In this document: positions 1 to 7,884 of the stretch, in pieces
Layout: the number at the start of each line of letters is the position of its first letter
Numbering within the stretch: position 1 is the first letter of the stretch
Source of the DNA: Actinomycetota bacterium
GTDB lineage: Bacteria; Actinomycetota; Actinomycetes; Actinomycetales; Microbacteriaceae
Direction of reading: 5' to 3'
NCBI GenBank assembly: GCA_030838475.1
Contig: JAUZFP010000051.1
Span: 45,799 to 109,798, forward strand
DNA: 64,000 bases
Position numbers and translations under genes: made by a program
Notes under the pieces: generated by a model
Told to the model about the DNA's origin: nothing
The model's database searches: none
Seen by the model: only the letters and a program-made list of their open reading frames with translations

Positions 1-157
1 CTGGTCCGAGCAGGACAAAGTCCGAGTCGTGTTCCAGCGCATCCGCTGGGCTCAACTCCCCCGACCTCACGACGTCGGTGTCGACGTCGATCATCCTGAG
101 GTACTGGTAGATGATGTGCGAAAAGCTGTCGTATGCGTCAATCAGTAGCGCTCTCAT
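1..157 (-). CDS. Glutamine amidotransferase, anthranilate/aminodeoxychorismate synthase component II-like (partial)
   Basis: This is the N-terminal 52 codons of a class I amidotransferase; the rest lies beyond the window start. The visible start reads MRALLIDAYDSFSHIIYQYL. It matches the first beta strand and the YDSF motif of TrpG/PabA proteins, although they usually read NYDSFTYN rather than AYDSFSHI. Its ATG overlaps the stop of the upstream synthase by four bases (ATGA), so the two are very probably translationally coupled and form one enzyme, the amidotransferase supplying ammonia from glutamine. The catalytic Cys-His-Glu residues are not in the window, so activity cannot be judged. Confidence 0.85.
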   Translation of the reverse strand, partial: MRALLIDAYDSFSHIIYQYLRMIDVDTDVVRSGELSPADALEHDSDFVLLGP

Positions 158-1698
158 GCCGCATCTCCATTCGTGATCGCGCGGATCGTGGAACCCATCT
201 TCGCAAGAGTCTCGAGCCATTCGCTGTCCGGCGCAGAATCGACGACGATTCCCGCGGATGCCCGCGCCGAATATCCCTCCGGCGTGGCGACGATGGTGCG
301 GAGGCTGAGCGCCAGATTGGTGAACCCGCCGAAGCCGAGAACGCCGAAGACGCCGGCGTAGATCCCGCGACGGGACTTCTCGAGTGTCTCGATGATTTCC
401 ATCGCACGGATTTTCGGTGCGCCCGTGACCGTGCCAGCAGGGAACGTCGCGCGGATGACGTCGTACGCGTCCCGGCCAGCCTCCAGAGTCGCCGTCACAG
501 TCGACACGAGATGGAACACGTGCGAGTATTCCTCGACGTTCATCAGGTTTGAGACGGCCACCGATCCGGGAACGGCAACCCGACCGAGGTCGTTGCGGCA
601 CAGGTCGACGAGCATGATGTGCTCGGCCGCCTCCTTGGGGTCCTGTTGGAGCCACTCGACCGATGCGGCATTCTCGGTCGGATCCGAGGTCTTGCGCGCG
701 GTTCCGGCGATCGGCCGCATCGTGAGCAGCGTGTTGTCGACGCGCACGTGCAACTCGGGGCTGCCGCTGATGACCGCGAGTTCCCCGAGCGGCAGGAACG
801 CCATGTAGGGCGACGGGTTGATGGCGCGAAGCCGGCGATAGACGTCCAGGTCACGTCGCGGTGCCGCGACGTGGATGGGATGGCCGAGCTGCACCTGGTA
901 GATATCGCCGGCGTGGATGTGCTCGAGCGCGACCCGCGCCCGCTCGACGTATTCGTCCTGGGTCATTGTCGCGGTGCCGGACTTTGCCACAGCCACGGGC
1001 GCGATCGCGGCGTCGTTCTCGGTGGCGATGTGCGGTGCCTCGGCCGCGAGCGTGACGATCCGTCCCCCGTCCGGACGGTCCCAGAGTTCGCTCGACGCGA
1101 CGGTGAGCACCCCCCTGTCGGCGGGCAGGTCGATGTCGATCGTCGCAGCGTAGACGCGAAACACCATGTCCGGGTCAGTGCCACGCTCCGTGATCAACTC
1201 GGGCAGGTTCTCCATGTACTGCACGGCGTCATAGCTCAGCACGGTGACGAATCCGAATCCGAAGCTCGCGTCGTCGACATCCGGGACGTCGAATCCGGAC
1301 TGCAGGTGCCGAAGCGCGGTCCAGACATCCGTCCTCGCATCGAGAGTGTGCGATCCACTCGGCGTGGTGGTCAGGGTGTCGAGTTCGGAGAGCCGCGCGT
1401 CGGCCCAGGCGACCAGCGTGGGGACCCCGGCCAGCGCGATCACGCCGTCGCGTACCGTGACGTCGAGGAGCGGTGAAATGCCGATCATCGCGCGGTTGGT
1501 GTCGGCGGCCGGACCACCGAGCGACTCGAACAGGCACACCTCGTTCTCGCCGAAAATCTCGCGCAGATGTACAAACACGGAGAACGCACTGTCGCCGTCA
1601 ATCGGCCACGCGGTGAGCTGCACAGCGAGTGCGTTGCTCAGTACTGGCGTCATGCTTCGGTCGGTGCTCATGCTCAAGTGTCGCAGCAGTGACGGCAC
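154..1698 (-). CDS. Chorismate-utilising synthase component I (TrpE/PabB family)
   Basis: A 514-residue protein of the anthranilate/aminodeoxychorismate synthase family, which converts chorismate with ammonia. Residues 245-510 carry the chorismate-binding domain: PIAGTAR (329-335), the HIMLVDLCRNDLGRV block (360-374), EYSHV (390-394) and TVTGAPK (423-429). PIAGT is the anthranilate synthase form; typical PabB has PIKGT with an active-site lysine, so TrpE-type chemistry is more likely. A Cys stands where the family usually has Gly in LGRNDLGR. The start is uncertain: GTG 1698, ATG 1671 and ATG 1653 are all possible. It is followed with ATGA coupling by an amidotransferase and preceded by UPF0303, NUDIX and SDR genes, not by other trp or folate genes. 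Confidence 0.85.
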   Translation of the reverse strand: MPSLLRHLSMSTDRSMTPVLSNALAVQLTAWPIDGDSAFSVFVHLREIFGENEVCLFESLGGPAADTNRAMIGISPLLDVTVRDGVIALAGVPTLVAWADARLSELDTLTTTPSGSHTLDARTDVWTALRHLQSGFDVPDVDDASFGFGFVTVLSYDAVQYMENLPELITERGTDPDMVFRVYAATIDIDLPADRGVLTVASSELWDRPDGGRIVTLAAEAPHIATENDAAIAPVAVAKSGTATMTQDEYVERARVALEHIHAGDIYQVQLGHPIHVAAPRRDLDVYRRLRAINPSPYMAFLPLGELAVISGSPELHVRVDNTLLTMRPIAGTARKTSDPTENAASVEWLQQDPKEAAEHIMLVDLCRNDLGRVAVPGSVAVSNLMNVEEYSHVFHLVSTVTATLEAGRDAYDVIRATFPAGTVTGAPKIRAMEIIETLEKSRRGIYAGVFGVLGFGGFTNLALSLRTIVATPEGYSARASAGIVVDSAPDSEWLETLAKMGSTIRAITNGDAA

Positions 1699-1722
1699 CG
1701 CTTCAAATCAGCGTCGAATCTC

Positions 1723-2196
1723 TTACGAGCGCAGGTCCACGTAGCGTCTCAGCGCCTCGGATGCTGCCTCGTGGTCGACGACGTCCGGCTCCCCGGACAT
1801 GGTGATCGTCCCCACGAGGGTGCCATCGACATAGATCGGGATCGAGCCGCCGTGAGCCTTCATTGCGTCGTGGTCGAACGGGAGATCGGTGAACGGAATG
1901 CCGGTCGCCTCCTGGCGCAGCTTGACCAGCAGCGAGCTATCGCCGAAGTGATTCACCACGGCGGCCTTGCCGGACAGCCACGGGTCATTGCCCGCCCCGG
2001 TCGTGCCAAGGCGGGCACGGTATACCAGATAGTCGCCGATCACGATGTCGACCGAGAGGCTCACTCCCCACTCCTGCGTCACGGCGGCGGCGAGGGTGCC
2101 GAGCTCGAAGGCGTCCTCGCTCGTAAAGTGGTCGAGCTCGATTCGCCCGGCGGCCTCGAGCTGCTCGAGCGTGTATTCGGGGATGGCGTGGGTCAT
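1723..2196 (-). CDS. UPF0303 / HbpS-like (heme-degrading domain) protein
   Basis: This 157-residue protein looks like the UPF0303 branch of the GlcG/HbpS superfamily. Its features are an N-terminal helix starting YTLEQLEAAGRIE, a DIVIGDYLVYRARLGTTG strand, a WLSGKAAVV segment and the HGGSIPIYVDGTLVGTITMSG sheet split by turns. Relatives bind heme or act as oligomeric sensors; the substrate here is not evident. It begins two bases after the NUDIX gene stop and ends 24 bases before the synthase start, so it probably belongs to the same minus-strand transcript. No signal peptide or membrane segment is visible. Confidence 0.8.
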   Translation of the reverse strand: MTHAIPEYTLEQLEAAGRIELDHFTSEDAFELGTLAAAVTQEWGVSLSVDIVIGDYLVYRARLGTTGAGNDPWLSGKAAVVNHFGDSSLLVKLRQEATGIPFTDLPFDHDAMKAHGGSIPIYVDGTLVGTITMSGEPDVVDHEAASEALRRYVDLRS

Positions 2197-2198
2197 TG

Positions 2199-2657
2199 TT
2201 ACGTCTCTCGTTCGAATCGGTGATGGGACACGAGCTCCAGCAGGTGTGCCGGCTCATAGGGTTCGTGGGTGGTTGTCAGGTCCCCGAGCGTCCACCAGCG
2301 GGCGTCGAGCGTGTCCACGCGTTCGCTATCCGTCCAGCCCTCGTCCGATGGGTCAAAACGGGTAGTGTGCACGACGTAGTACTCGGCGTGCCCGGTGTCG
2401 TGATCTGCGTCGTCCCATTCGACGACGAAGTCGTACTGCCAGACCGGTTCGCCCGGATCGGTGATCGCGAGTCCGGTCTCCTCAAACAGCTCACGGATTG
2501 CGGCGTCGGCGTGGGTCTCCCCCGGATCGACTCCCCCGCCTGGCGTTACCCACCGCGCCAAGCCACTCGTGTCCGGCGCGGTGGTCAGAAACAGCAGGAT
2601 GCTTCCGCTCTCGTCGAAGAGCAGGATGCGCGACGTGAGACGGTGCCCGATCGTCAT
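2199..2657 (-). CDS. NUDIX hydrolase
   Basis: A 152-residue NUDIX protein. The Nudix box fits GX5EX7REUXEEXGU exactly, with GVDPGE followed by RELFEETGL around residues 43-65, so Mg-dependent hydrolysis of a nucleoside diphosphate derivative is expected; the substrate cannot be read from sequence. A longer frame runs to 2744, but ATG 2657 is preferred because it lies just after the upstream SDR stop (2668), giving a 10-base gap instead of a 77-base overlap. It sits between the SDR and UPF0303 genes in a tight run. Confidence 0.85.
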   Translation of the reverse strand: MTIGHRLTSRILLFDESGSILLFLTTAPDTSGLARWVTPGGGVDPGETHADAAIRELFEETGLAITDPGEPVWQYDFVVEWDDADHDTGHAEYYVVHTTRFDPSDEGWTDSERVDTLDARWWTLGDLTTTHEPYEPAHLLELVSHHRFERET

Positions 2658-2667
2658 TGGGCGGGAC

Positions 2668-3465
2668 TCAGGCGCCGAAATCGCTGACGTCGCCAACGTA
2701 GCGAGTGTTGTTTTCCGGCACGGGATCGACCGCCGCGAGCGCAACCTCCGCGGCGAATTCGCTCACGTCGTACAGGCGTCCCGCTGCCTCACGTCGCTGC
2801 CCGATCGCTCCCGGGTTTGCGCGCTCAAGGAGGGTTGCGGTGATCGTGCCCTCGATCATGTCGCCCGAGACGACGACGAACCCGATGCCGGCGTGGGCCA
2901 GCGCCGGGATCTGGTCCCGCAGCGCATCCTCGCCCGCTCGCTTGCTCAACGCCACCGGCAGGTACTCGGGCATCGTTTCCGTGGTCTTGATGAAGTGGGC
3001 CTGATGACTGGTAACGAACACGATTCGTGAGCCGTCGTGCAGCAACGGCCGCGCAGCGTTTAGCAGCTCGACCTGGGCGTCGCGGTTGAGCCGCATCGCG
3101 TAGTCCTCGCCCATGCCGGACTCCATACCGCCGGACGCATTCATGACCAGGATGTCGAGGCCCCCGAGCTGCGCCTGGATCGCCGCGAACATCCCCGCGA
3201 GAGACTCGGGATCAGTCAGATCGGCACCGATCGCGATCGCCGTGCCGCCCGCGGCCTCGATCGCCGCGACGAGCTTGAGGGCGCGCGCCTCCTTGTTGCG
3301 ATAGTTGATGACGACCGTTGCCCCCGCCGCGGCGAAGTACTGCGCGGTGTCGGCGCCGATGCCCCGGGACGAGCCGGTCACGAGTGCGCGCTTGCCTGCG
3401 AGGGAGCCTGCGGCCAGCGGGCCCGCAATTGGAGAGTCAGTCACGAAAGACGACATTACAGCCAC
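2668..3465 (-). CDS. SDR-family oxidoreductase with altered active site
   Basis: A 265-residue Rossmann protein of the short-chain dehydrogenase family. The cofactor motif TGSSRGIG is at residues 30-37, NAS (usually NAG) at 109-111 and a candidate catalytic Ser at 153. The usual YxxxK is missing: Lys175 is present (ALSK), but the residue four positions before it is Val171, and the nearest Tyr is 168. The fold is secure but conventional SDR catalysis is doubtful. The start is GTG 3465 or ATG 3456. It heads the minus-strand run with NUDIX and UPF0303, divergent from nfeD. Confidence 0.85.
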   Translation of the reverse strand: MAVMSSFVTDSPIAGPLAAGSLAGKRALVTGSSRGIGADTAQYFAAAGATVVINYRNKEARALKLVAAIEAAGGTAIAIGADLTDPESLAGMFAAIQAQLGGLDILVMNASGGMESGMGEDYAMRLNRDAQVELLNAARPLLHDGSRIVFVTSHQAHFIKTTETMPEYLPVALSKRAGEDALRDQIPALAHAGIGFVVVSGDMIEGTITATLLERANPGAIGQRREAAGRLYDVSEFAAEVALAAVDPVPENNTRYVGDVSDFGA

Positions 3466-3555
3466 CCTGCGAGAGCCAGTTTTCTGAGTAACACATTCTG
3501 AGTAGTGCGAGTGATACCGTCAATCGAGCGACACACAGGAGGGCTTACGCGTCCC

Positions 3556-4026
3556 ATGGATTTCCTAACTACATACGCATGGATTATTTGGCTAGTGGTG
3601 ATCCTCGTGTTCGTGATCCTCGAAGTGATCACGATCGATTTCACCTCACTCATGCTGGCCGTTGGCAGCATCGGCGGACTGCTCGCGAGCCTCTTCCACT
3701 CGCCCTTCTGGCTTCAGATCGTGATCGCGGCGGTGATCTCGCTCCTGCTGTTGTTCACGGTCAGACCGCCGCTCAAACGCGCTCTCGGTCGTGGCTCGGA
3801 TCATGCGAAGACGCTTGTCGACGCGTTGATGGGCATGAAAGGCGTTGTGACGCTCGACTTCAACGGCAAGCCGAATATCGTCAAGCTCGCCAACGGCGAG
3901 ACCTGGACCGCCCAGCGCGCACAGACCTCAGAACCCGAACTCAAGGAGGGCGACCGCGTGGTCGTCACAGCCATCGATGGGTCGACGGCAATCGTCGAAC
4001 CCGAGACAAGGACCGCCAAGAAATGA
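3556..4026 (+). CDS. NfeD-like membrane protein
   Basis: A 156-residue protein with two or three N-terminal membrane segments (about residues 5-70) followed by a soluble OB-fold-like NfeD domain (KTLVDALMGMKGVV, then DGSTAIVEP near the end). NfeD proteins pair with SPFH/stomatin proteins in membrane microdomains. That pairing is seen here: the next gene starts in the overlap ATGA at 4023. ATG 3556 is chosen because AGGAGGG lies at 3537-3543 and the hydrophobic segment begins at once; an upstream in-frame ATG at 3505 would add a polar tail. Confidence 0.88.
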   Translation: MDFLTTYAWIIWLVVILVFVILEVITIDFTSLMLAVGSIGGLLASLFHSPFWLQIVIAAVISLLLLFTVRPPLKRALGRGSDHAKTLVDALMGMKGVVTLDFNGKPNIVKLANGETWTAQRAQTSEPELKEGDRVVVTAIDGSTAIVEPETRTAKK

Positions 4027-4985
4027 ATGGCAACAACATCGTGCTCCAGGTAATCCTGGGGATCGTCATCCTCTTCGTGATCATCTTCGTGATCGTCACG
4101 ATCTTCCGCGCCATCAAGATCGTGCCGCAGGCGACGGCCGGCATCGTCGAGCGCCTCGGCAAGTACCACAAGACGCTGACGCCCGGCCTGAACCTCCTCG
4201 TGCCGTTCATCGACCGGATGCGGCCGCTTATCGACATGCGCGAGCAGGTCGTGTCGTTCCCGCCCCAGCCCGTCATCACCGAGGACAACCTGGTGGTCTC
4301 GATCGACACCGTCGTCTACTTCCAGGTGACGGATGCTCGTGCCGCGACGTACGAGATCCGCAACTACCTGGGGGCCGTCGAGCAGCTCACCACCACCACG
4401 CTTCGTAACGTGGTCGGTGGCCTGAACCTCGAGCAGGCACTGACCAGCCGCGACAACATCAACGGCCAGCTCCGCATCGTCCTCGACGAGGCCACGGGCA
4501 AGTGGGGTATCCGCGTTGGACGTGTCGAGCTCAAGGCGATCGACCCGCCCCTCTCCATCCAGGACTCGATGGAGAAGCAGATGCGCGCAGAGCGTGACAA
4601 GCGCGCCGCCATCCTTACTGCCGAGGGCACCAAGCAGGCCGCGATCCTCCAGGCCGAGGGTGCACGGCAGGCGGCCATCCTGAACGCCGAAGGCGACGCC
4701 CGCTCGCAGGTTCTTCGCGCAGAGGGCGAGGCGAAGGCCATCGAGACCGTCTTCGGTGCGATCCACGCCGGAAACCCCGACGCTCCCCTGTTGGCGTACC
4801 AGTACCTGCAGACCCTCCCAAAGATCGCAGAGGGGGAAGCCAGCAAGCTCTGGATCATCCCGAGCGAGCTGAGCGAGGCCCTCAAGGGCATCGCGGGTGG
4901 GTTCTCTGGTTCGATGAACCCGGGTACGGCGTCAGACAGCACCCCGGCGAACCGATCGCGCGCGACCGCGGTTCCGAAGAAATAG
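4023..4985 (+). CDS. SPFH/band-7 domain protein (stomatin-like, QmcA type)
   Basis: A 320-residue protein with one N-terminal membrane anchor (about residues 7-30), then a band-7 domain (IVPQATAGIVERLGKY, VPFIDRM, EDNLVVSIDTVVYF). An Ala/Glu-rich coiled region follows, with repeated AEG units (TAEGTKQAAILQAEG and similar), and then a low-complexity tail. Such proteins oligomerise at the inner face of the membrane and scaffold microdomains or proteases. The start overlaps the nfeD stop (ATGA), giving the classical NfeD-SPFH two-gene operon. The function is a family inference; no client is apparent. Confidence 0.9.
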   Translation: MNGNNIVLQVILGIVILFVIIFVIVTIFRAIKIVPQATAGIVERLGKYHKTLTPGLNLLVPFIDRMRPLIDMREQVVSFPPQPVITEDNLVVSIDTVVYFQVTDARAATYEIRNYLGAVEQLTTTTLRNVVGGLNLEQALTSRDNINGQLRIVLDEATGKWGIRVGRVELKAIDPPLSIQDSMEKQMRAERDKRAAILTAEGTKQAAILQAEGARQAAILNAEGDARSQVLRAEGEAKAIETVFGAIHAGNPDAPLLAYQYLQTLPKIAEGEASKLWIIPSELSEALKGIAGGFSGSMNPGTASDSTPANRSRATAVPKK

Positions 4986-4986
4986 C

Positions 4987-5763
4987 GTGGCGAAACCCGA
5001 AAAGAGTTCGACCCGCTCCGCGTGGTTCGAGCCGGCACTGCCGCGTCTGCTCGCCCACCGCGGCCTGGCCGTTGACGCCCCGGAAAATACCCTGCTCGCG
5101 TTTGTGAAGGCGCTGGCCGCTGGGGCGACCTATCTCGAGACCGACGTGCACGCGAGCAAGGACGGTGTCGCGGTGCTCTCGCACGACCCGAACCTGGTTC
5201 GCACGGCGGGACACAAGGTGCGCGTGAACCAACTCACGCTGGCCGAGCTTCGCAAGATCGATCTCGGCGAGGGCCAGACGTTCTCGACACTCGCCGAGTT
5301 GCTGGACGCGTTTCCCGAAGCGCGCTTCAACATCGATATCAAGTCGCTGGATGCCGGGCGACCGGCCGCCGAGGCGATCCTGAAGGCAGGCGCCACAAAT
5401 CGCGTGCTGATCACCTCGTTCAACGCCAAGCGCCGGCACTCCGCGGTGAAGCTTCTTCCGGGAGTCGCGAGCTCGTGCTCCCCCGGGGAGATTGTTGTTG
5501 CGGTGATTGCGGCAAAGCTGCGACTGTCCGCGGTCGTACGGTGGGCCCTGCGTCATGTGACTGCCGTGCAGGTGCCCGTGCGCAGTGCCGGGGTGCGGAT
5601 TGCGACCAGGGGCGTCATCTCCCGTTTTCACGCTGCCGGACTCGAAGTTCACATCTGGACGATCAACGACGTTGCTCAGATGAAGCGCCTTCTCGATCTC
5701 GGCGTCGACGGCCTGTTCACCGATCGCATCGATCTCGCTCTCGGTTTGGTCAAGGGCACCTGA
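4987..5763 (+). CDS. Glycerophosphodiester phosphodiesterase
   Basis: A 258-residue GDPD protein. It carries the family signature LAHRGLAVDAPENT near residues 22-35 with the catalytic His-Arg, then YLETDVHASKDG with the metal-binding Glu/Asp, SHDPNL with the second His, and a C-terminal HIWTINDVAQMKRLLDLGVDG block, as in family members that cleave deacylated phospholipids to glycerol-3-phosphate and an alcohol. It has no signal peptide, so a cytoplasmic location is likely. GTG 4987 lies two bases after the SPFH stop, so it is the third gene of the nfeD operon. Confidence 0.9.
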   Translation: MAKPEKSSTRSAWFEPALPRLLAHRGLAVDAPENTLLAFVKALAAGATYLETDVHASKDGVAVLSHDPNLVRTAGHKVRVNQLTLAELRKIDLGEGQTFSTLAELLDAFPEARFNIDIKSLDAGRPAAEAILKAGATNRVLITSFNAKRRHSAVKLLPGVASSCSPGEIVVAVIAAKLRLSAVVRWALRHVTAVQVPVRSAGVRIATRGVISRFHAAGLEVHIWTINDVAQMKRLLDLGVDGLFTDRIDLALGLVKGT

Positions 5764-5777
5764 TAACTGGGCAATCC

Positions 5778-5844
5778 GGCGAATCCTTCCCTGCCAATTA
5801 GCTGGGAACTTCCTGCAAACCGCAGGCGGTTGAAAGGATTCGCC
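5778..5844. repeat. 11-bp inverted repeat bracketing the rbpA promoter region
   Basis: The arms GGCGAATCCTT (5778-5788) and AAGGATTCGCC (5834-5844) are perfect inverted repeats, extended by outer CTGGGC/GCCCAG copies at 5767-5772 and 5842-5847. They enclose the candidate sigma-R/H promoter. The 45-base interval is too long for an ordinary terminator hairpin, so an operator or a leader structure is as plausible as an end signal for the preceding operon. Confidence 0.5.
5804..5831 (+). promoter_or_regulatory. Candidate sigma-R/sigma-H type promoter of rbpA
   Basis: GGGAAC (5804-5809) and GTT (5829-5831) are separated by 19 bases, close to the GGGAAY-N18-cGTT consensus of the thiol-oxidative stress sigma factors SigR (Streptomyces) and SigH (Mycobacterium). 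rbpA is a known SigR target in Streptomyces. A second possible -10, TATAAC (5858-5863), could serve a housekeeping start. Assignment rests on consensus and gene identity only. Confidence 0.5.
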
Positions 5845-5897
5845 CAGCCAAGGGGTTTATAACTTGGAGTGCGAAAGCGGAGTAAGGAGGCCACACA

Positions 5898-6263
5898 ATG
5901 GCAGACCGTAGTTTGCGCGGCATGCGACTTGGAACACAGAGCCTTCAGAGTGAAGAGGGCGTCGAATTTTCGCCGCGAAAGAAGAGCGTGTACCGCACGC
6001 CAGATGGAACAACGTTTGAGGTAGTTTTCTCGGCCGAGGCCGAGGTTCCCGAGGTCTGGGAATCGCCGAAGAGCGGCCAGGAGGGTGTCCTCCTTGACAG
6101 CGCCGGCGAGACGATCAAGACCGAGCAGGTCGACGTCAAGGCGCCCCGTAGTCACTGGGATATGTTGCTGGAGCGCCGCACGCGTGCGGAGCTCGAGGAA
6201 CTGCTTCAGGAGCGACTGGACTTCCTGCGTGCCCGTAAGGGTGAGCACAAGATAGGAGCCTGA
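5898..6263 (+). CDS. rbpA: RNA polymerase-binding protein RbpA
   Basis: A 121-residue RbpA. This actinobacterial factor binds group 1/2 sigma factors and RNA polymerase and stabilises the open complex. The N-terminal MADRSLRGMRLG, the core YRTPDGTTFEVVF and the sigma-interaction segment HWDMLLERRTRAELEELL are all recognisable. It contains no cysteine, so it cannot bind zinc as reported for the Streptomyces protein. AAGGAGG at 5884-5890 is a strong ribosome site for ATG 5898. It is flanked upstream by a stress-type promoter and downstream by an intrinsic terminator, so it is probably monocistronic. Confidence 0.95.
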   Translation: MADRSLRGMRLGTQSLQSEEGVEFSPRKKSVYRTPDGTTFEVVFSAEAEVPEVWESPKSGQEGVLLDSAGETIKTEQVDVKAPRSHWDMLLERRTRAELEELLQERLDFLRARKGEHKIGA

Positions 6264-6285
6264 CGTACCTCGTCGGGTGGTATGA

Positions 6286-6321
6286 GAGCGTCGGCGCCTA
6301 GCGCTGGCGCTCTTTTCTTTT
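6286..6321 (+). terminator. Intrinsic terminator after rbpA
   Basis: A 12-pair stem with two G-T wobbles (6286-6297 with 6301-6312) closes a three-base loop and is followed by TTTTCTTTT (6313-6321). It lies 22 bases after the rbpA stop. The stop codon of the convergent lnt gene lies in the loop, so the terminator overlaps the end of lnt. Confidence 0.75.
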
Positions 6322-7872
6322 GCGCGTTGAGATCGACGCAACGATGAGCCCACCGAGTCCGAGCACGGAGACAAGCTGCTCGATGGGCTCCCCCAGCCAC
6401 GTCGCCGGCGTGATGGTGGTGCTGAGCGGCACGGTAGCGACCAGGGCGCCGGCCTTGTAGGTCGGGAGTTGTGACACGGTCTTGCCGTTCGGCAGGACGA
6501 TCGCAGTTGTTCCAACGGTCGAGTCGTTCACGAGCGAACGGCCGAGCTCCATGGCTCGGATGCGCGCAATCTCCAGTTGTTGGATGCTCTCGTCGGTGTG
6601 GCCGAAATCCCCGTTGTTGGTTTGGGCGATGAGGATCTGGGCGCCGGATTTGATCGAGTCCCGCATCACCGTGTCATCCGTGATGTCGAAGCAGATGTCG
6701 ATCCCGGCGATGACCCCATTCACGTTGAAGACCGTATCGGTCGTTCCGGGCGTGTAGTCCCGGCCGACGAGGTCGATCAGGCCGGGCGCGAACGCGCGCC
6801 AGACGGCGCGGTCGGGCACGTACTCGCCGAACGGGACGGGGTGCTTCTTGTCGTAGTGGTCGACGGCGCCCTTGCCCGCCTCCCACAGCAAGGAGGTGTT
6901 GAAATATTTGGAGCCGCGGTGCTGGATGGTTCCGGCCAGCAGCGGAGCGTGCATCCGGGTGCTGATGTCGTCGAATTCGGTCGCGGCGATATCCTCGTCG
7001 GGCGCGTGGTCGGCGGCGACGGGATCGATGTCGCTCGCGCCCTCGGGCCAGATGACCATGTCGACGCCCTTGCGGCCGAACAGCGGGACCGTCGCCTTGT
7101 ACTGTGCGGCGAGCAGATCTCCGTAGTCGTGCGGGTCGAAATACCCGGCAGGACCGGCGCCCTGCACGGCCGCGACGGTGGTCGTGCCCTTCAGGGCGAT
7201 CGGATACGCGGGAACCAGGACGATGAGGGCGATGGCACCGACCACGAGAATCCCGCGAACGAGTTCGGGTACGGCTATGACGAGCACTGCTTCGAGGGCC
7301 AGCGCCACCAGGAACACCATGACGAAACTCACGCCGGAGATGCCGATCCACGAGAACAGGCTCGAGAAGGGGCTCTGCGACTGCGACTCGGCGACGCGGG
7401 CCCAGGAGAAGCCGCCATACGGCCACACACTCGCGATTCCCTCGCGCAGGGTCCACAGGCCGGCGACTACCGCGGGACGCCAGCCGAGACGCCCGAGCGG
7501 CGAGATCCAGACCAGCGGGACCACCCGATACGCGATCGAGATCAGGACCGCTCCGCCCCCGACGAAGATCGACTCGAGAGTGGACAGGGCCGCGAGCGGG
7601 ACGGGCCCGAGGAACAGGGCCGCCCACCCGATCTGTACGAGGTAGAAGGTGAGTCCGCCGACGAATCCGACCAGAAACGCCCCGCCGGGACGCCTCCCGC
7701 GAAGGCTGACGAGGAAGATCCCAATTCCGACGAAGGTGAGCGGCCACCAGGAGACATCCGGGAATCCCGCGTCCATGATGGGACCGGATGTTGCCGCCAG
7801 CAGAACGGCGGCCCAGAGCGGACGCACCCGCACGTCCGCCATCACCGCGGTCGGGCGAAATTCACGGTTCAT
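6298..7872 (-). CDS. lnt: Apolipoprotein N-acyltransferase
   Basis: A 524-residue Lnt. Several N-terminal membrane segments (to about residue 225) precede a periplasm-facing nitrilase-type domain. The catalytic triad is visible in order: Glu in VIWPEGASD (about 273), Lys in HYDKKHPVPFGEYVP (about 334) and Cys in GIDICFDI (about 388). A C-terminal membrane segment ends in a basic tail. The enzyme adds the third acyl chain to the N-terminal Cys of lipoproteins; the nearby FKBP lipoprotein is a possible substrate. It starts 12 bases after the helY stop, so it is probably co-transcribed with it. Confidence 0.92.
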   Translation of the reverse strand: MNREFRPTAVMADVRVRPLWAAVLLAATSGPIMDAGFPDVSWWPLTFVGIGIFLVSLRGRRPGGAFLVGFVGGLTFYLVQIGWAALFLGPVPLAALSTLESIFVGGGAVLISIAYRVVPLVWISPLGRLGWRPAVVAGLWTLREGIASVWPYGGFSWARVAESQSQSPFSSLFSWIGISGVSFVMVFLVALALEAVLVIAVPELVRGILVVGAIALIVLVPAYPIALKGTTTVAAVQGAGPAGYFDPHDYGDLLAAQYKATVPLFGRKGVDMVIWPEGASDIDPVAADHAPDEDIAATEFDDISTRMHAPLLAGTIQHRGSKYFNTSLLWEAGKGAVDHYDKKHPVPFGEYVPDRAVWRAFAPGLIDLVGRDYTPGTTDTVFNVNGVIAGIDICFDITDDTVMRDSIKSGAQILIAQTNNGDFGHTDESIQQLEIARIRAMELGRSLVNDSTVGTTAIVLPNGKTVSQLPTYKAGALVATVPLSTTITPATWLGEPIEQLVSVLGLGGLIVASISTRKRKERQR

Positions 7873-7884
7873 AGAGCTCGCATC

